DNA of 64,000 nucleotides, taken from contig NZ_JAADJV010000003.1 in NCBI RefSeq assembly GCF_011684115.1, positions 124,001 to 188,000 on the forward strand, read 5' to 3'. Position 1 is the stretch's first letter. Each line of letters opens with the position of its first letter. Source of the stretch: Rahnella aceris (lineage in GTDB: Bacteria > Pseudomonadota > Gammaproteobacteria > Enterobacterales > Enterobacteriaceae). This document shows, piece after piece, positions 1 through 7,197 of this stretch. The notes below the pieces were generated by a model. The model ran no database searches. It was given only the letters and a program-made list of their open reading frames with translations, and had not been told where the DNA came from. The position numbers were made by a program, and so were the translations under genes.

Positions 1-46
1 TCTGGTCATGCCCATTTCCCACTACTGGAGCCTGTTTATCCACTGA
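1..46 (+). CDS. 3' tail of an upstream gene (partial)
   Basis: One frame runs open from the left edge to a TGA at 44-46 and ends in HYWSLFIH. It is followed closely by a terminator hairpin, so it is probably the end of a gene cut by the window. The tail is hydrophobic and would suit a transporter, but it is too short to assign. Confidence 0.35.
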   Translation, partial: LVMPISHYWSLFIH

Positions 47-60
47 CGGATGTCCGCACA

Positions 61-90
61 AGCCACTTCCCCGTGAAGTGGCTTTTTGTA
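61..90 (+). terminator. Rho-independent terminator of the upstream gene
   Basis: AGCCACTTC and GAAGTGGCT form a 9-bp perfect stem around a CCCGT-type loop, followed by TTTTTG. It closes the partial gene at the left edge and precedes the LysR gene. Confidence 0.8.
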
Positions 91-133
91 TACTGGGCGT
101 CACGCGGCCAGACTGACAGGAAGGGAAAGAAAG

Positions 134-988
134 ATGGATCTCAAAAGAATGCGCTATTTCTGTACTATCGCTGAGCAGGGCTCGATCAGCAAAGCGGCGA
201 AAGTGCTGAATATCGCACAGCCTCCGCTCGGAAAACGCCTGCATGAGCTGGAAGAAGAAATCGGTTCGCCGCTGTTTATCCGCACCAGCAAACAAATGGT
301 ACTCACTGAAGCCGGACGCTTTCTGTATCGCAAAACCAGCGACATACTCAATCAGGTTAACAGCGTCACCAGACAAGCCATCGATATCGCCTCGCAAAAA
401 AAACGCCCGGTGCGTATCGGCGTTTCTTACCTTTATCTGCGCTATTTCAACACCGTTTTTCTCGAGCTGTACCGCAAAAACCCGGACTGGGATCCGAACA
501 TTTTAGTGTCCGAATCGACCAGTCTGGAAGAGCTGGTGATGAACAAAACGCTGGATATGGCGATGATCCAGACGCCCGCCGACGTGCGTTCTTTCTACGT
601 GCGTGAATTCGAGCCGATAAAACTGGTCGCGGTGGTGTCCGGCGAACTGGCGAACACGCTGCCGGAACGCACGCTTTCTTTCGCTGATCTCTCCGGTTTC
701 CCGCTGGTGATGCTGCACCGCATGGGCGGCGAGGGGACGTATGAAGTGCTGCTCAACCGACTGTATGAAGAAGTGAAAGACGTGAATGTGATCATGAAAG
801 TGTCCGAACCCCGGATGGTGATCGAGATGTTCCGCGACGGTCTGGTCGGTGCGGCGCTGATGCCGGGATCTGAAGTGGGTGAGAGCCGTCACTTCCGCAG
901 CTTTGAAATCGAACAGAAGGGGAAACTTTTCCGTCCGGCCATTATTACCCTGCACACTGAAAAAGATTCTTTTTTGCCCGAGGCGTAG
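134..988 (+). CDS. LysR-family transcriptional regulator
   Basis: A 284-residue LysR-type regulator. The N-terminal winged helix-turn-helix covers about residues 1-60 (MDLKRMRYFCTIAEQGSIS, then AAKVLNIAQPPLGKRLHELE), and a periplasmic-binding-protein-like effector domain follows. The frame stays open further upstream to 86, but the ATG at 134 has a purine-rich ribosome site (GGAAGGGAAAGAAAG) and gives the standard LysR N-terminus, so I use it. The gene is flanked by the upstream terminator and the sugE riboswitch and has no divergent partner inside the window. If it controls a neighbour, that is most likely the transporter-like gene cut by the left edge. The effector is unknown. Confidence 0.9.
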   Translation: MDLKRMRYFCTIAEQGSISKAAKVLNIAQPPLGKRLHELEEEIGSPLFIRTSKQMVLTEAGRFLYRKTSDILNQVNSVTRQAIDIASQKKRPVRIGVSYLYLRYFNTVFLELYRKNPDWDPNILVSESTSLEELVMNKTLDMAMIQTPADVRSFYVREFEPIKLVAVVSGELANTLPERTLSFADLSGFPLVMLHRMGGEGTYEVLLNRLYEEVKDVNVIMKVSEPRMVIEMFRDGLVGAALMPGSEVGESRHFRSFEIEQKGKLFRPAIITLHTEKDSFLPEA

Positions 989-1035
989 ATTTTGTAAAGT
1001 CAGGAAAGAGTGAACTATAATCCCCACTCTTCATG

Positions 1036-1090
1036 CTGACTGGACGACCAGAGACTCAGCCATACTGATGCAGGGACGACCTTGCGTGTT
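1036..1090 (+). promoter_or_regulatory. Guanidine-II riboswitch (mini-ykkC)
   Basis: Two small hairpins carry the same loop and closing pairs, GGACGACC: CTGG-ACGA-CCAG at 1040-1051 and CAGGG-ACGA-CCTTG at 1071-1084. Tandem hairpins with ACGR loops are the hallmark of the guanidine-II riboswitch. The second hairpin ends 8 bases before the AAGGA ribosome site (1093-1097) of sugE, as expected for control of translation start. Known members activate guanidinium exporters of the SugE/Gdx group, which is exactly the gene that follows. Confidence 0.9.
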
Positions 1091-1103
1091 TTAAGGACAT
1101 TTT

Positions 1104-1424
1104 ATGGCCTGGGTTTATCTGCTTTTCGCCGGTATTTTCGAAGTGGTCTGGTCGACCGCGATGAAAGAATCTCACGGTTTCACCCGTCTCATTCCCAGTA
1201 TGCTTACGGTCTTCTTCATGATACTCAGCGTCGTTTTGCTGGCGATTTCCATGAAAACGCTGCCCCTCGGCACGTCTTACACCGTCTGGGTAGGCATCGG
1301 TGCCATCGGCGCTTTCATTCTCGGTGTTGTGATGTTTGGCGAAAGCCTTAATCCGCTGCGCGTCATCGCCGTCCTGCTGATTTTTTCAGGCGTAATTTTG
1401 CTGAAAGTAGCGACGAAAGGATAG
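1104..1424 (+). CDS. sugE: SMR-family guanidinium exporter (SugE/Gdx)
   Basis: A 106-residue small multidrug resistance protein with four predicted membrane helices (about residues 2-20, 30-50, 58-80 and 85-103). The conserved membrane-embedded Glu is in the first helix (AGIFEVVWSTAMK), and the SugE-type W-S-T-x-x-K segment follows it. This subgroup exports guanidinium in exchange for protons as a dual-topology homodimer in the inner membrane. The guanidine-II riboswitch in its leader supports that substrate over quaternary ammonium compounds. It is a single-gene unit with its own terminator downstream. Confidence 0.95.
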   Translation: MAWVYLLFAGIFEVVWSTAMKESHGFTRLIPSMLTVFFMILSVVLLAISMKTLPLGTSYTVWVGIGAIGAFILGVVMFGESLNPLRVIAVLLIFSGVILLKVATKG

Positions 1425-1441
1425 AAGCGGCAACGCGGAAC

Positions 1442-1475
1442 ATGACAAAGCCGCTCTGTAAAAGGAGCGGCTTTT
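1442..1475 (+). repeat. Left copy of 34-bp direct repeat flanking hipAB
   Basis: These 34 bases, from ATGACAAAGCCGC through the stem and first four T of the sugE terminator, recur without a mismatch at 3440-3473. The distance between copies is 1,998 bp and the space is filled by the hipA-hipB genes and their operators. Confidence 0.9.
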
Positions 1476-1478
1476 TTT
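1450..1478 (+). terminator. Terminator after sugE
   Basis: GCCGCTC (1450-1456) pairs with GAGCGGC (1465-1471), followed by seven T. An identical copy of this hairpin lies at 3448-3473, beyond the hipAB module. Confidence 0.9.
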
Positions 1479-1483
1479 ACATC

Positions 1484-1957
1484 TTACTCACTGCGCTCAA
1501 AGAGAGTCCTGAATATCTGCTGAGAAACCGGCACCAGCCCGACTTTCAGGCCAAATGGTCTAAACAGTTTGTTGATGATGTCAGGCGTGTAATTTCCCTT
1601 ATCATTTTCCACTTCTGATAGCGTCTTACGTGACACTGTCACTAGTTTCCCAAAGGCGTCTTGTTTTAACCCCAGCACCGTAATCCTCAGTGCTTTTAGT
1701 GCTTGTCCCTGCGTGATTTCACCCAAAAGTAACGCCCGCATGATGTCGAGCCGGGCTTGATTTCGGTCATTGGTGCTGACGGGTTTTGTCAGGTTCGACA
1801 CTCTTCGCTGGGCTTGTTTTTTTCCCGTGGAAGATGTTTCTTCCTGAGCCAGCATTTGTCCGGCGTCACGCCGCACATGATTCGCCTCATTTTGTTTAGC
1901 CCGTATTTTATCAATGGTATTTCTCGCAGAGTTTGCGGCAATCTCTGGTTCTTTCAT
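1484..1957 (-). CDS. hipB: HipB-like XRE antitoxin with N-terminal extension
   Basis: A 157-residue protein. The last ~75 residues form a Cro/C1-type helix-turn-helix (QDAFGKLVTVSRKTLSEVEND, then the P-DIINKLFRPFGLKVGLVP segment typical of HipB). The first ~80 residues are a charged, Ala/Gln-rich extension that standard HipB (about 88 residues) lacks. Its ATG overlaps the hipA stop (shared ATGA), so the two are translationally coupled, with the kinase gene first, the reverse of the classical hipB-hipA order. It is expected to neutralise HipA and to repress the operon through the two palindromes upstream of hipA. Confidence 0.85.
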   Translation of the reverse strand: MKEPEIAANSARNTIDKIRAKQNEANHVRRDAGQMLAQEETSSTGKKQAQRRVSNLTKPVSTNDRNQARLDIMRALLLGEITQGQALKALRITVLGLKQDAFGKLVTVSRKTLSEVENDKGNYTPDIINKLFRPFGLKVGLVPVSQQIFRTLFERSE

Positions 1958-3303
1958 AACAACCCCCAGCGGCGTAACTTTTCAGGAATAAAACTGAAAC
2001 TTATCGCGGGCATGTTCAAAATTTGCTGCGGTATGCCACGGGCTTCCAGCCGCTCTTTCAGTCCCGACAGTTGATGTGACGTGTTTTTAAGTGCCGAAAG
2101 TAATGTTTCTGCCGGGACAAGATCATCGAGTGATTGTGCAATGCCGGGATAATCGTATTCACCGCCGATTTCCAACGGAGCCTTCCATTTCGTCGTTCTG
2201 GCAATACCTTCCGGATCGGCTTTCATCGGCGCAAAATCGTAGATTGGTGCAAGCCGGATGCTGCGTTCATCTTTCAGGAAAGAGGTGTTACGCCCATGAT
2301 TATCGCTGTTACCAAAAATAATATTGAGCAGATCTCGTCGTACCCATTCAGTCACAAACCCCGGGATATCAAAATCAAAACCTTGTTCTGTCACCATATG
2401 ACTGTGTGAAATCTTATCGATCAGTGCACGGAGGGTTTCTTCATGATACAGCGTCACACCGGGCGCTTTGCGCAGGAGTGAATAGACTGATTCCATTCCG
2501 AAACGTCTGATAAGTCCTTCCTCTTCAAAAGAAATATCAAAACGCGGAAGCCAGAGTGACGGATAAGTCAGCCCTTCTTCCAGCCGCATGTTTTGCGTCG
2601 GGATCGTGTCAAACCCCATGGCTTCAAGCTCATGGTAGAAATAGAATTCTGCCCGAAGAATATTGCAGTCTACCTCTGTTCTTGCGCCACGGGGATATTT
2701 GACCAAATAGGGAATGTCCCGGTTGGCAGTGTCATTCTGGTAGGTATCAATCCAGATTTGCTGTTCCTGGCTACAACGCAGCAACAGCTTTGGTGCTTCG
2801 CCCCCGGCGCCTGTCGCGCCACCGGCAGCCGCACCGCGTTGTTGTGCGTAGTCCAGAAAGTCACCCGCCCGGTTTTTAACATCTTCTATAGTGAAGAAAA
2901 GTTTTTCAGCCAGCGGATTATATTCCGGTAATGATTCTTTTATGCGCAGATTGCCAACAGGGGACAAGGTGCCATGTTTGAGCAAAATGAAATTTTGCTG
3001 ATCGGCTGTCAGTCCTTCGAGATCGAGATAGTTTGCCCAATAGCGGCGACTTGAACCGCTGGGAATAATATCATCAAGAAACTTCAGCCAACCCCGCTCA
3101 TCGTCACCATCAAAAAACAAAGAGACGGGGTGATTCAACGATGCGGCATGGTTATCGTCACGATCAAGGTTATCAATAGCGTAATCCGAATGATAATTCA
3201 GTTCGGTCAGACGATAGTTATTCTGCTCACTGCCGGGAAAAGTGATGTTAGCAATATCAACCCAGGTATTATTGAGGAAAGCTTGTAACGTTAAAAATTC
3301 CAT
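1954..3303 (-). CDS. hipA: HipA-family serine/threonine kinase toxin
   Basis: A 449-residue HipA-type kinase. In the longer reading from 3315, the segment GNSDNHGRNTSFL holds the catalytic Asp/Asn of the HipA active site and IYDFAPM the metal-binding Asp. The Gly-rich P-loop segment at about residues 161-176 ends GGEAPKLLL. HipA kinases phosphorylate translation factors such as glutamyl-tRNA synthetase and stop growth; the target here is unknown. I prefer the ATG at 3303 to the one at 3315 because GGGAG lies 5 bases before it. The P-loop segment has no Ser where E. coli HipA autophosphorylates; a Thr is present. The length matches classical HipA. Confidence 0.88.
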   Translation of the reverse strand: MEFLTLQAFLNNTWVDIANITFPGSEQNNYRLTELNYHSDYAIDNLDRDDNHAASLNHPVSLFFDGDDERGWLKFLDDIIPSGSSRRYWANYLDLEGLTADQQNFILLKHGTLSPVGNLRIKESLPEYNPLAEKLFFTIEDVKNRAGDFLDYAQQRGAAAGGATGAGGEAPKLLLRCSQEQQIWIDTYQNDTANRDIPYLVKYPRGARTEVDCNILRAEFYFYHELEAMGFDTIPTQNMRLEEGLTYPSLWLPRFDISFEEEGLIRRFGMESVYSLLRKAPGVTLYHEETLRALIDKISHSHMVTEQGFDFDIPGFVTEWVRRDLLNIIFGNSDNHGRNTSFLKDERSIRLAPIYDFAPMKADPEGIARTTKWKAPLEIGGEYDYPGIAQSLDDLVPAETLLSALKNTSHQLSGLKERLEARGIPQQILNMPAISFSFIPEKLRRWGLL

Positions 3304-3321
3304 ATGGGCTCCCATTAGTGT

Positions 3322-3341
3322 ATGAGTGGTATATTACTCAT
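3322..3341. promoter_or_regulatory. hipAB operator 1
   Basis: Palindrome ATGAGT-N8-ACTCAT, 19 bases upstream of the hipA start. It has the same arms and spacer length as operator 2. Confidence 0.75.
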
Positions 3342-3403
3342 TATCCAATGAGAGTCCATTTAATGTTACCTAAATAACTCATTAAAGGTTTTTTAAAGCA
3401 ATA

Positions 3404-3423
3404 ATGAGTGATATCCCACTCAT
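3404..3423. promoter_or_regulatory. hipAB operator 2
   Basis: Palindrome ATGAGT-N8-ACTCAT, 82 bp from operator 1 start to start. Lone half-sites (AATGAGAG near 3347, AACTCATTA near 3376) lie between the two. The N8 spacing resembles HipB operators of E. coli (TATCC-N8-GGATA), so this is likely the autorepression site. Confidence 0.75.
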
Positions 3424-3439
3424 TATGTTTTTTACCCCA

Positions 3440-3473
3440 ATGACAAAGCCGCTCTGTAAAAGGAGCGGCTTTT
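3440..3473 (+). repeat. Right copy of 34-bp direct repeat (duplicate terminator)
   Basis: Exact copy of 1442-1475. It again forms GCCGCTC/GAGCGGC followed by TTTTGTTTTT, so it is still a plausible terminator between hipAB and the convergent DUF1471 gene. Confidence 0.9.
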
Positions 3474-3498
3474 GTTTTTATCTCAGGACTTCAGCAAA

Positions 3499-3720
3499 TC
3501 ATTTGTACAACACGGCAGTGCCGTGAAGACGGTTCTGACCACCGGCTTCGATGATTTTATAAGAGGTTGCACCGGCGGCAGCGGCTTTGGCTGCGAAGGT
3601 GGATTCCAGACCCTCTAACGTATTGCCAGAAGCAGATACAGTGCCGATTTCAGCGGCGAAGCTACCGAAAGAAACCGTGGCGAGTGCAGCAGCAACAACG
3701 AAAGTTTTGATAGATTTCAT
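3499..3720 (-). CDS. DUF1471 (YhcN/BhsA-like) small periplasmic protein
   Basis: A 73-residue secreted protein: signal peptide MKSIKTFVVAAALATVSFGSFA, cut before AEIGTVSAS, then the compact DUF1471 fold (GLESTFAAKAAAAGATSYKIIEA) ending in the usual GTAVLYK. Family members (YhcN, BhsA, McbA, YahO) are periplasmic stress-response proteins of unclear biochemical role. The frame extends upstream to 3882, but the ATG at 3720 has AAGGA seven bases before it and begins a proper signal peptide. It is transcribed alone. Confidence 0.9.
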   Translation of the reverse strand: MKSIKTFVVAAALATVSFGSFAAEIGTVSASGNTLEGLESTFAAKAAAAGATSYKIIEAGGQNRLHGTAVLYK

Positions 3721-3859
3721 GATGTCATTCCTTCTCAATGTTTGTTTGGGGAAGGCCATGTGCCTTCGATGAGAAGAAGAATAACGCCGTGGGATTAGAA
3801 TGAATAGCGAAGTGATTTGCTGATATTGGTTAAAATTTCTGAATAACATGTCAGGGGGC

Positions 3860-3882
3860 GAAATACCCCGTTTCCGGGGCAT
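3860..3882 (-). terminator. Weak terminator after the heme operon
   Basis: On the minus strand CCCCG-GAAA-CGGGG (3866-3879) is followed by TATTT. It lies just past the stop of the ChuY-like gene. Confidence 0.55.
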
Positions 3883-3887
3883 TTAAT

Positions 3888-4511
3888 TCAGAACCGTTCT
3901 CCCTCCAGCGTCGAATCACACAGCGCAAACACTTTGCCCCAGCCATCGCCTGAGGCCAGCAGTTGCTGGATGTGCAGGGCGACATCACTCCTGCGCACGC
4001 GGCCGTGAGCTTCGGTTTGGATCAGGTGCGCTTTGCCGGTCGCCTCACCGTTCATCAGGCCACCGGGACGAAGGATACATCCTTCGAGCGAGCTGGTTTG
4101 CAGCCAGCTTTCCGCCAGTGATTTCTCACGAACCGCCTGGCCGAACGCCTGTTTTGCCCGTGCGGATAACGTTGGCCAACTGTCGCCGCAACCGATAGAC
4201 GTCACCAGCAACATCTGGCGGATGCCGGCTTGTTCTGCGGTATCAATGATCAGCCGGTTGGCAGTGTAATCGGCAAGTTTGCCACCCAGCGTTGACACGA
4301 TTTGCGCGTCCGGACCGGCCATCTGGCAGGCCTGCAATACATCTGCGGAATTGAGTGCATCGCCTTCAATGACGGTCACGCCCTGTTCACGCAATACTGC
4401 GGCTTGTTCAGGGTTGCGGATCAGTGCCACTACCGGGCGATCCTGCGCCGTGAGCTTAACCAGTTCTGCGCCGACACCGCTGCCTGCGCCAAAAATCAGC
4501 AAAGTATTCAA
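3888..4511 (-). CDS. NAD(P)-binding protein, ChuY-like anaerobilin reductase
   Basis: A 207-residue Rossmann-fold protein with the dinucleotide-binding motif GAGSGVGAELVKL near the N-terminus, an NAD(P)H-binding SDR-like core (LVTSIGCGDSWP, ILRPGGLMNG) and a length equal to ChuY. ChuY of enterohaemorrhagic E. coli reduces anaerobilin, the tetrapyrrole released when ChuW opens heme without oxygen. Here the gene overlaps hutX by four bases and follows hutW and hutX in one operon, the same set as chuW-chuX-chuY, which is the main reason for this assignment. Sequence alone would only say NAD(P)H-binding family. Confidence 0.75.
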   Translation of the reverse strand: MNTLLIFGAGSGVGAELVKLTAQDRPVVALIRNPEQAAVLREQGVTVIEGDALNSADVLQACQMAGPDAQIVSTLGGKLADYTANRLIIDTAEQAGIRQMLLVTSIGCGDSWPTLSARAKQAFGQAVREKSLAESWLQTSSLEGCILRPGGLMNGEATGKAHLIQTEAHGRVRRSDVALHIQQLLASGDGWGKVFALCDSTLEGERF

Positions 4512-5029
4512 GGTTGTTTCTCTCTCTCAGCCAGCATGGCGGGAAGGGCACGAAAAGCATTCAGCTGATCGGCAAGAAGCTGGCGATGGCTGTCGCGCCC
4601 GACGAAAACCTTGAGCATGGCATAACCGCAAGCGTTTAAAAACCAGACACTTGCTGTGCTCATTCCCATAAATGGCCGTTCAACCAGGGCAATATGCTGG
4701 CAGTGTGTGGCACGGATATGGCCGCTCATTCCGTGTTTACCGCGCAAATTAAAGTAGCCGTGACGATGCGTGCCGGTCGGCAATTCACCGTGGAATTCAA
4801 GGATCAGATCCTCGTTATTCACCAGCGTCGTCACCTCGCCCCATGCCGTGATGTTGTCCCAGACCGCATCAAAATGTGTGCCTGCAAACAGAGAACTTCC
4901 CGGCAGATTGCGGATCACCTCCAGCGGCGTGATGGCATATTCCCGGGCGATATCTTCGACAGTGCCGTCGGGTTGCGTGGCTAAAAAGTCGATCAGGGAC
5001 TGAAGGTTATCCGTGTGCATGTGCGTCAT
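4508..5029 (-). CDS. hutX: HutX/ChuX heme-trafficking protein
   Basis: A 173-residue cytosolic heme-binding protein of the HutX/ChuX family. Its N-terminal helical segment (DFLATQPDGTVEDIAREYAITPLEVIRNLP) leads into the ligand-binding core with FHGELPTGTHRHGYFNLRGKHGMSGHIRA. The family hands heme on to the degrading enzyme and buffers free heme. The start lies inside the 3' end of hutW (23-bp overlap), so translation is coupled; an ATG three codons later at 5020 is also possible. Confidence 0.9.
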   Translation of the reverse strand: MTHMHTDNLQSLIDFLATQPDGTVEDIAREYAITPLEVIRNLPGSSLFAGTHFDAVWDNITAWGEVTTLVNNEDLILEFHGELPTGTHRHGYFNLRGKHGMSGHIRATHCQHIALVERPFMGMSTASVWFLNACGYAMLKVFVGRDSHRQLLADQLNAFRALPAMLAEREKQP

Positions 5030-6332
5030 TCCGTAAGGTCAGTTGAGGGATCAGTGTTTGTAAGGCCTGCAACATATTGCTGGCCCAGAACCGCCCGGCA
5101 GGCGTGAGATTAAAGCGCGGGCCTTCGCTGTGCATCAGGCCGCACTGTTGCCATTGTTGCAACAGGGGTTCAAGCGGGAAGGGGTCTTCAACAATACGGC
5201 TGAGATCATAACGGCCCGCTTCGATGCCGCCCTGCAAATCCAGCCGCCAGCGGTGCTCGCGGGTCGTTGACGCTGTCATCATCATGATAGGTTTCAACCC
5301 GGCGTCCAGTTGCTGGTAATACGCTTCCAGACTGCGCGCCGTCATATACGACTGACCCTCCAGATTGCCGCCCGCCCCGCTGCCAAAGGCCAGACAATCC
5401 GCGCCTTTTTTGATCAGCAAATTGTAGAGATTGCGCTCGCGGGTGTTGCGCGCCCAGTGACTGTTACTGATCTGATGCCAGGCATCACGCGCCAGAAACG
5501 CCTCGCCTTCGAGATAAAAATCGCGGCGCATGCTGACATCCGGCAGTGTAGTGCGTTTATTCCCGACCGCTTTGCCCAGCGGCGTGGAAGGCAGCAGGTT
5601 CAGCGCATAAAGATCAACGCCATCCAGCGGCAGGTCGCGGATAATCTGCAAATCTTCCCGCCAGCTCTCAGGCGTCTGCTCCGGCAATCCGAACATCAGG
5701 TCGCAGACCACGGCAGCCCGGTCACGTTCGCCGAGTTTACGCAGGAAACTGATGGCTTCGTCACGGTTCGCGCGGCGCCCCATTCGCTGGCGGATGCGCG
5801 TGTCAAAGGTCTGAATACCGATGGAAAAGCGGTTCGCACCGGCATCCAGACAGGCATCAATCCGTTCATCATCAAAGTTAAGAATACGTCCTTCGACGGT
5901 GATTTCGCAGTCCGGCGCCAGGGGTAAACTGCGGCGCAGCGTGGTGATAATCCGGTGCAGTTGTTTCGCGCTGAGCGCGGTCGGCGTGCCGCCACCAAAG
6001 TACACGGCGTGGACAGGGGCGGACTGATGCAGCGGCGAACCGGCTTCCTGCTCAATTTCGCGGATCAGATAATCGCAGTATTGTTCTGTGGCTTGCGCTT
6101 CCAGCTTGTTCTGGTAGAACCCGCAGAATGTGCAGTGCGTGGCACAAAAAGGGATATGCAGATAGACCAGGCGCTTATTGGCCGCAAGTGTGCGCATGCA
6201 GAGCGCCTGCCACTGTGCAGGGACATCCTGCGGGGCGACGGGCTGCTGAGGTCGCCATGGCATCACTGCCCGCCGGTCGGGAAATGGCAGTCCCTGATCA
6301 GCGGCATAAAAACGCGAGAGGTCTAAGCTCAT
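5007..6332 (-). CDS. hutW: Radical SAM anaerobic heme-degrading enzyme HutW/ChuW
   Basis: A 441-residue HemN-like radical SAM protein. C63-x3-C67-x2-C70 (CATHCTFC) binds the 4Fe-4S cluster, GGGTPT is the SAM-binding glycine motif, and the HemN-type GIQTFD segment is present. ChuW/HutW opens the heme ring without oxygen, using S-adenosylmethionine and releasing iron. I use the ATG at 6332 (MSLDLSRFY); the frame also allows a TTG at 6359. A strong Fur box lies upstream and hutX and a ChuY-like gene follow, so this is an iron-repressed heme-iron operon. No heme receptor or heme ABC importer is seen in the window. Confidence 0.92.
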   Translation of the reverse strand: MSLDLSRFYAADQGLPFPDRRAVMPWRPQQPVAPQDVPAQWQALCMRTLAANKRLVYLHIPFCATHCTFCGFYQNKLEAQATEQYCDYLIREIEQEAGSPLHQSAPVHAVYFGGGTPTALSAKQLHRIITTLRRSLPLAPDCEITVEGRILNFDDERIDACLDAGANRFSIGIQTFDTRIRQRMGRRANRDEAISFLRKLGERDRAAVVCDLMFGLPEQTPESWREDLQIIRDLPLDGVDLYALNLLPSTPLGKAVGNKRTTLPDVSMRRDFYLEGEAFLARDAWHQISNSHWARNTRERNLYNLLIKKGADCLAFGSGAGGNLEGQSYMTARSLEAYYQQLDAGLKPIMMMTASTTREHRWRLDLQGGIEAGRYDLSRIVEDPFPLEPLLQQWQQCGLMHSEGPRFNLTPAGRFWASNMLQALQTLIPQLTLRNDAHAHG

Positions 6333-6378
6333 AGGGTTCTTCTTCTCCTGAAGAATCAATCATTCCCGAGCATTAAAC

Positions 6379-6396
6379 GATAATGATTATCATTCG
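6379..6396. promoter_or_regulatory. Fur box upstream of hutWX
   Basis: GATAATGATTATCATTCG is a near-consensus Fur operator (repeated ATAAT-like hexamers in both directions), 47 bases upstream of the hutW start. It predicts repression by Fur with iron. Confidence 0.85.
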
Positions 6397-6444
6397 ATCA
6401 AACCTAACCCGCGTTTTAGATGATCTGTATCAAGTTAAAAAGGA

Positions 6445-6819
6445 TTACTGATCCAGTTCTGACTTACATTGATGCAACACGGCATCCATATCCCGATACG
6501 CCCAGTCCTGAACGTTATGTGTACTTACTGAGCGGCCAATAGACCCCACAGTGGCTTTATCAATCCAGTAGATACCCGCTGTTTCTCCATTTTTACTTAC
6601 GGTCATTTCTTTCATTATATTGGCTGCATCATTTTCGGGTGTTCCGGTTTGATAGCCTTTTTGATTCAGGTTCTGACGTAAACAATAAGCAATGTCCCAG
6701 GGATGATTATTAATATAATCCACTGAAAAATTCTTTTCACCCGCACATGCTGATATCAGAAATATCAGCGTGAGTAATATTGGTTTCCTGAGCATAGTTA
6801 TTCTCATCTCATTTTTCAT
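6445..6819 (-). CDS. Putative lipoprotein, unknown function
   Basis: A 124-residue protein with a lipoprotein signal: charged start, hydrophobic stretch and lipobox LISA-C at Cys25. The mature part is about 100 residues with two further Cys (AYCLRQNL, LHQCKSE), which could form a disulfide in the periplasm. I do not recognise the family. Internal ATG codons at 6807 and 6795 are possible starts; the last would leave a 16-residue signal. It stands alone and its GC is lower than that of the neighbouring heme operon. Confidence 0.75.
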   Translation of the reverse strand: MKNEMRITMLRKPILLTLIFLISACAGEKNFSVDYINNHPWDIAYCLRQNLNQKGYQTGTPENDAANIMKEMTVSKNGETAGIYWIDKATVGSIGRSVSTHNVQDWAYRDMDAVLHQCKSELDQ

Positions 6820-7194
6820 TAGAGCTATTCCGGTTATTGATTCTCTCTTTTACCGGGCATGATGATATTGCTGCGCATATACCTCTGCGGACGCCCGATA
6901 ATGAATATTATCGCGTTCCGGTACGAGCGCCAACAATTTAAAATTAGAAAATATGCGCATGGATTCTGCGTAATGTACGCATAAAAAATTCTTTATCAGG
7001 ATGTTAAAATATTAACATCATCCTTATTTTTCAGCATCCCGTTGTCAAAGCGTTGTATTTAAGGACAGTATTAACGCATAACATGAGCCATCAGAATACG
7101 CTTATGCGAAAGTGGATGGTTAGAAAATAATGATATATTTATTAGCCTGATAGCGTGTTTTTCGGATGTTTAGCGTTAAAATTCAACAGGAGTT
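6820..7194. other. AT-rich divergent intergenic region with hairpin
   Basis: 375 bp without a supported gene between two divergent lipoprotein genes. It must hold both promoters. A hairpin at about 6999-7023 (GGATGTTAA / TTAACATCATCC) followed by TTATTTTT could end a short plus-strand transcript. I find no open frame with a convincing ribosome site. Confidence 0.4.
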
Positions 7195-7197
7195 ATG

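Noticed and set aside
503-1027. 174-codon minus-strand frame opposite the LysR gene
   Set aside because: His/Arg-rich shadow of a well-supported LysR coding frame, with no ribosome site or family blocks.
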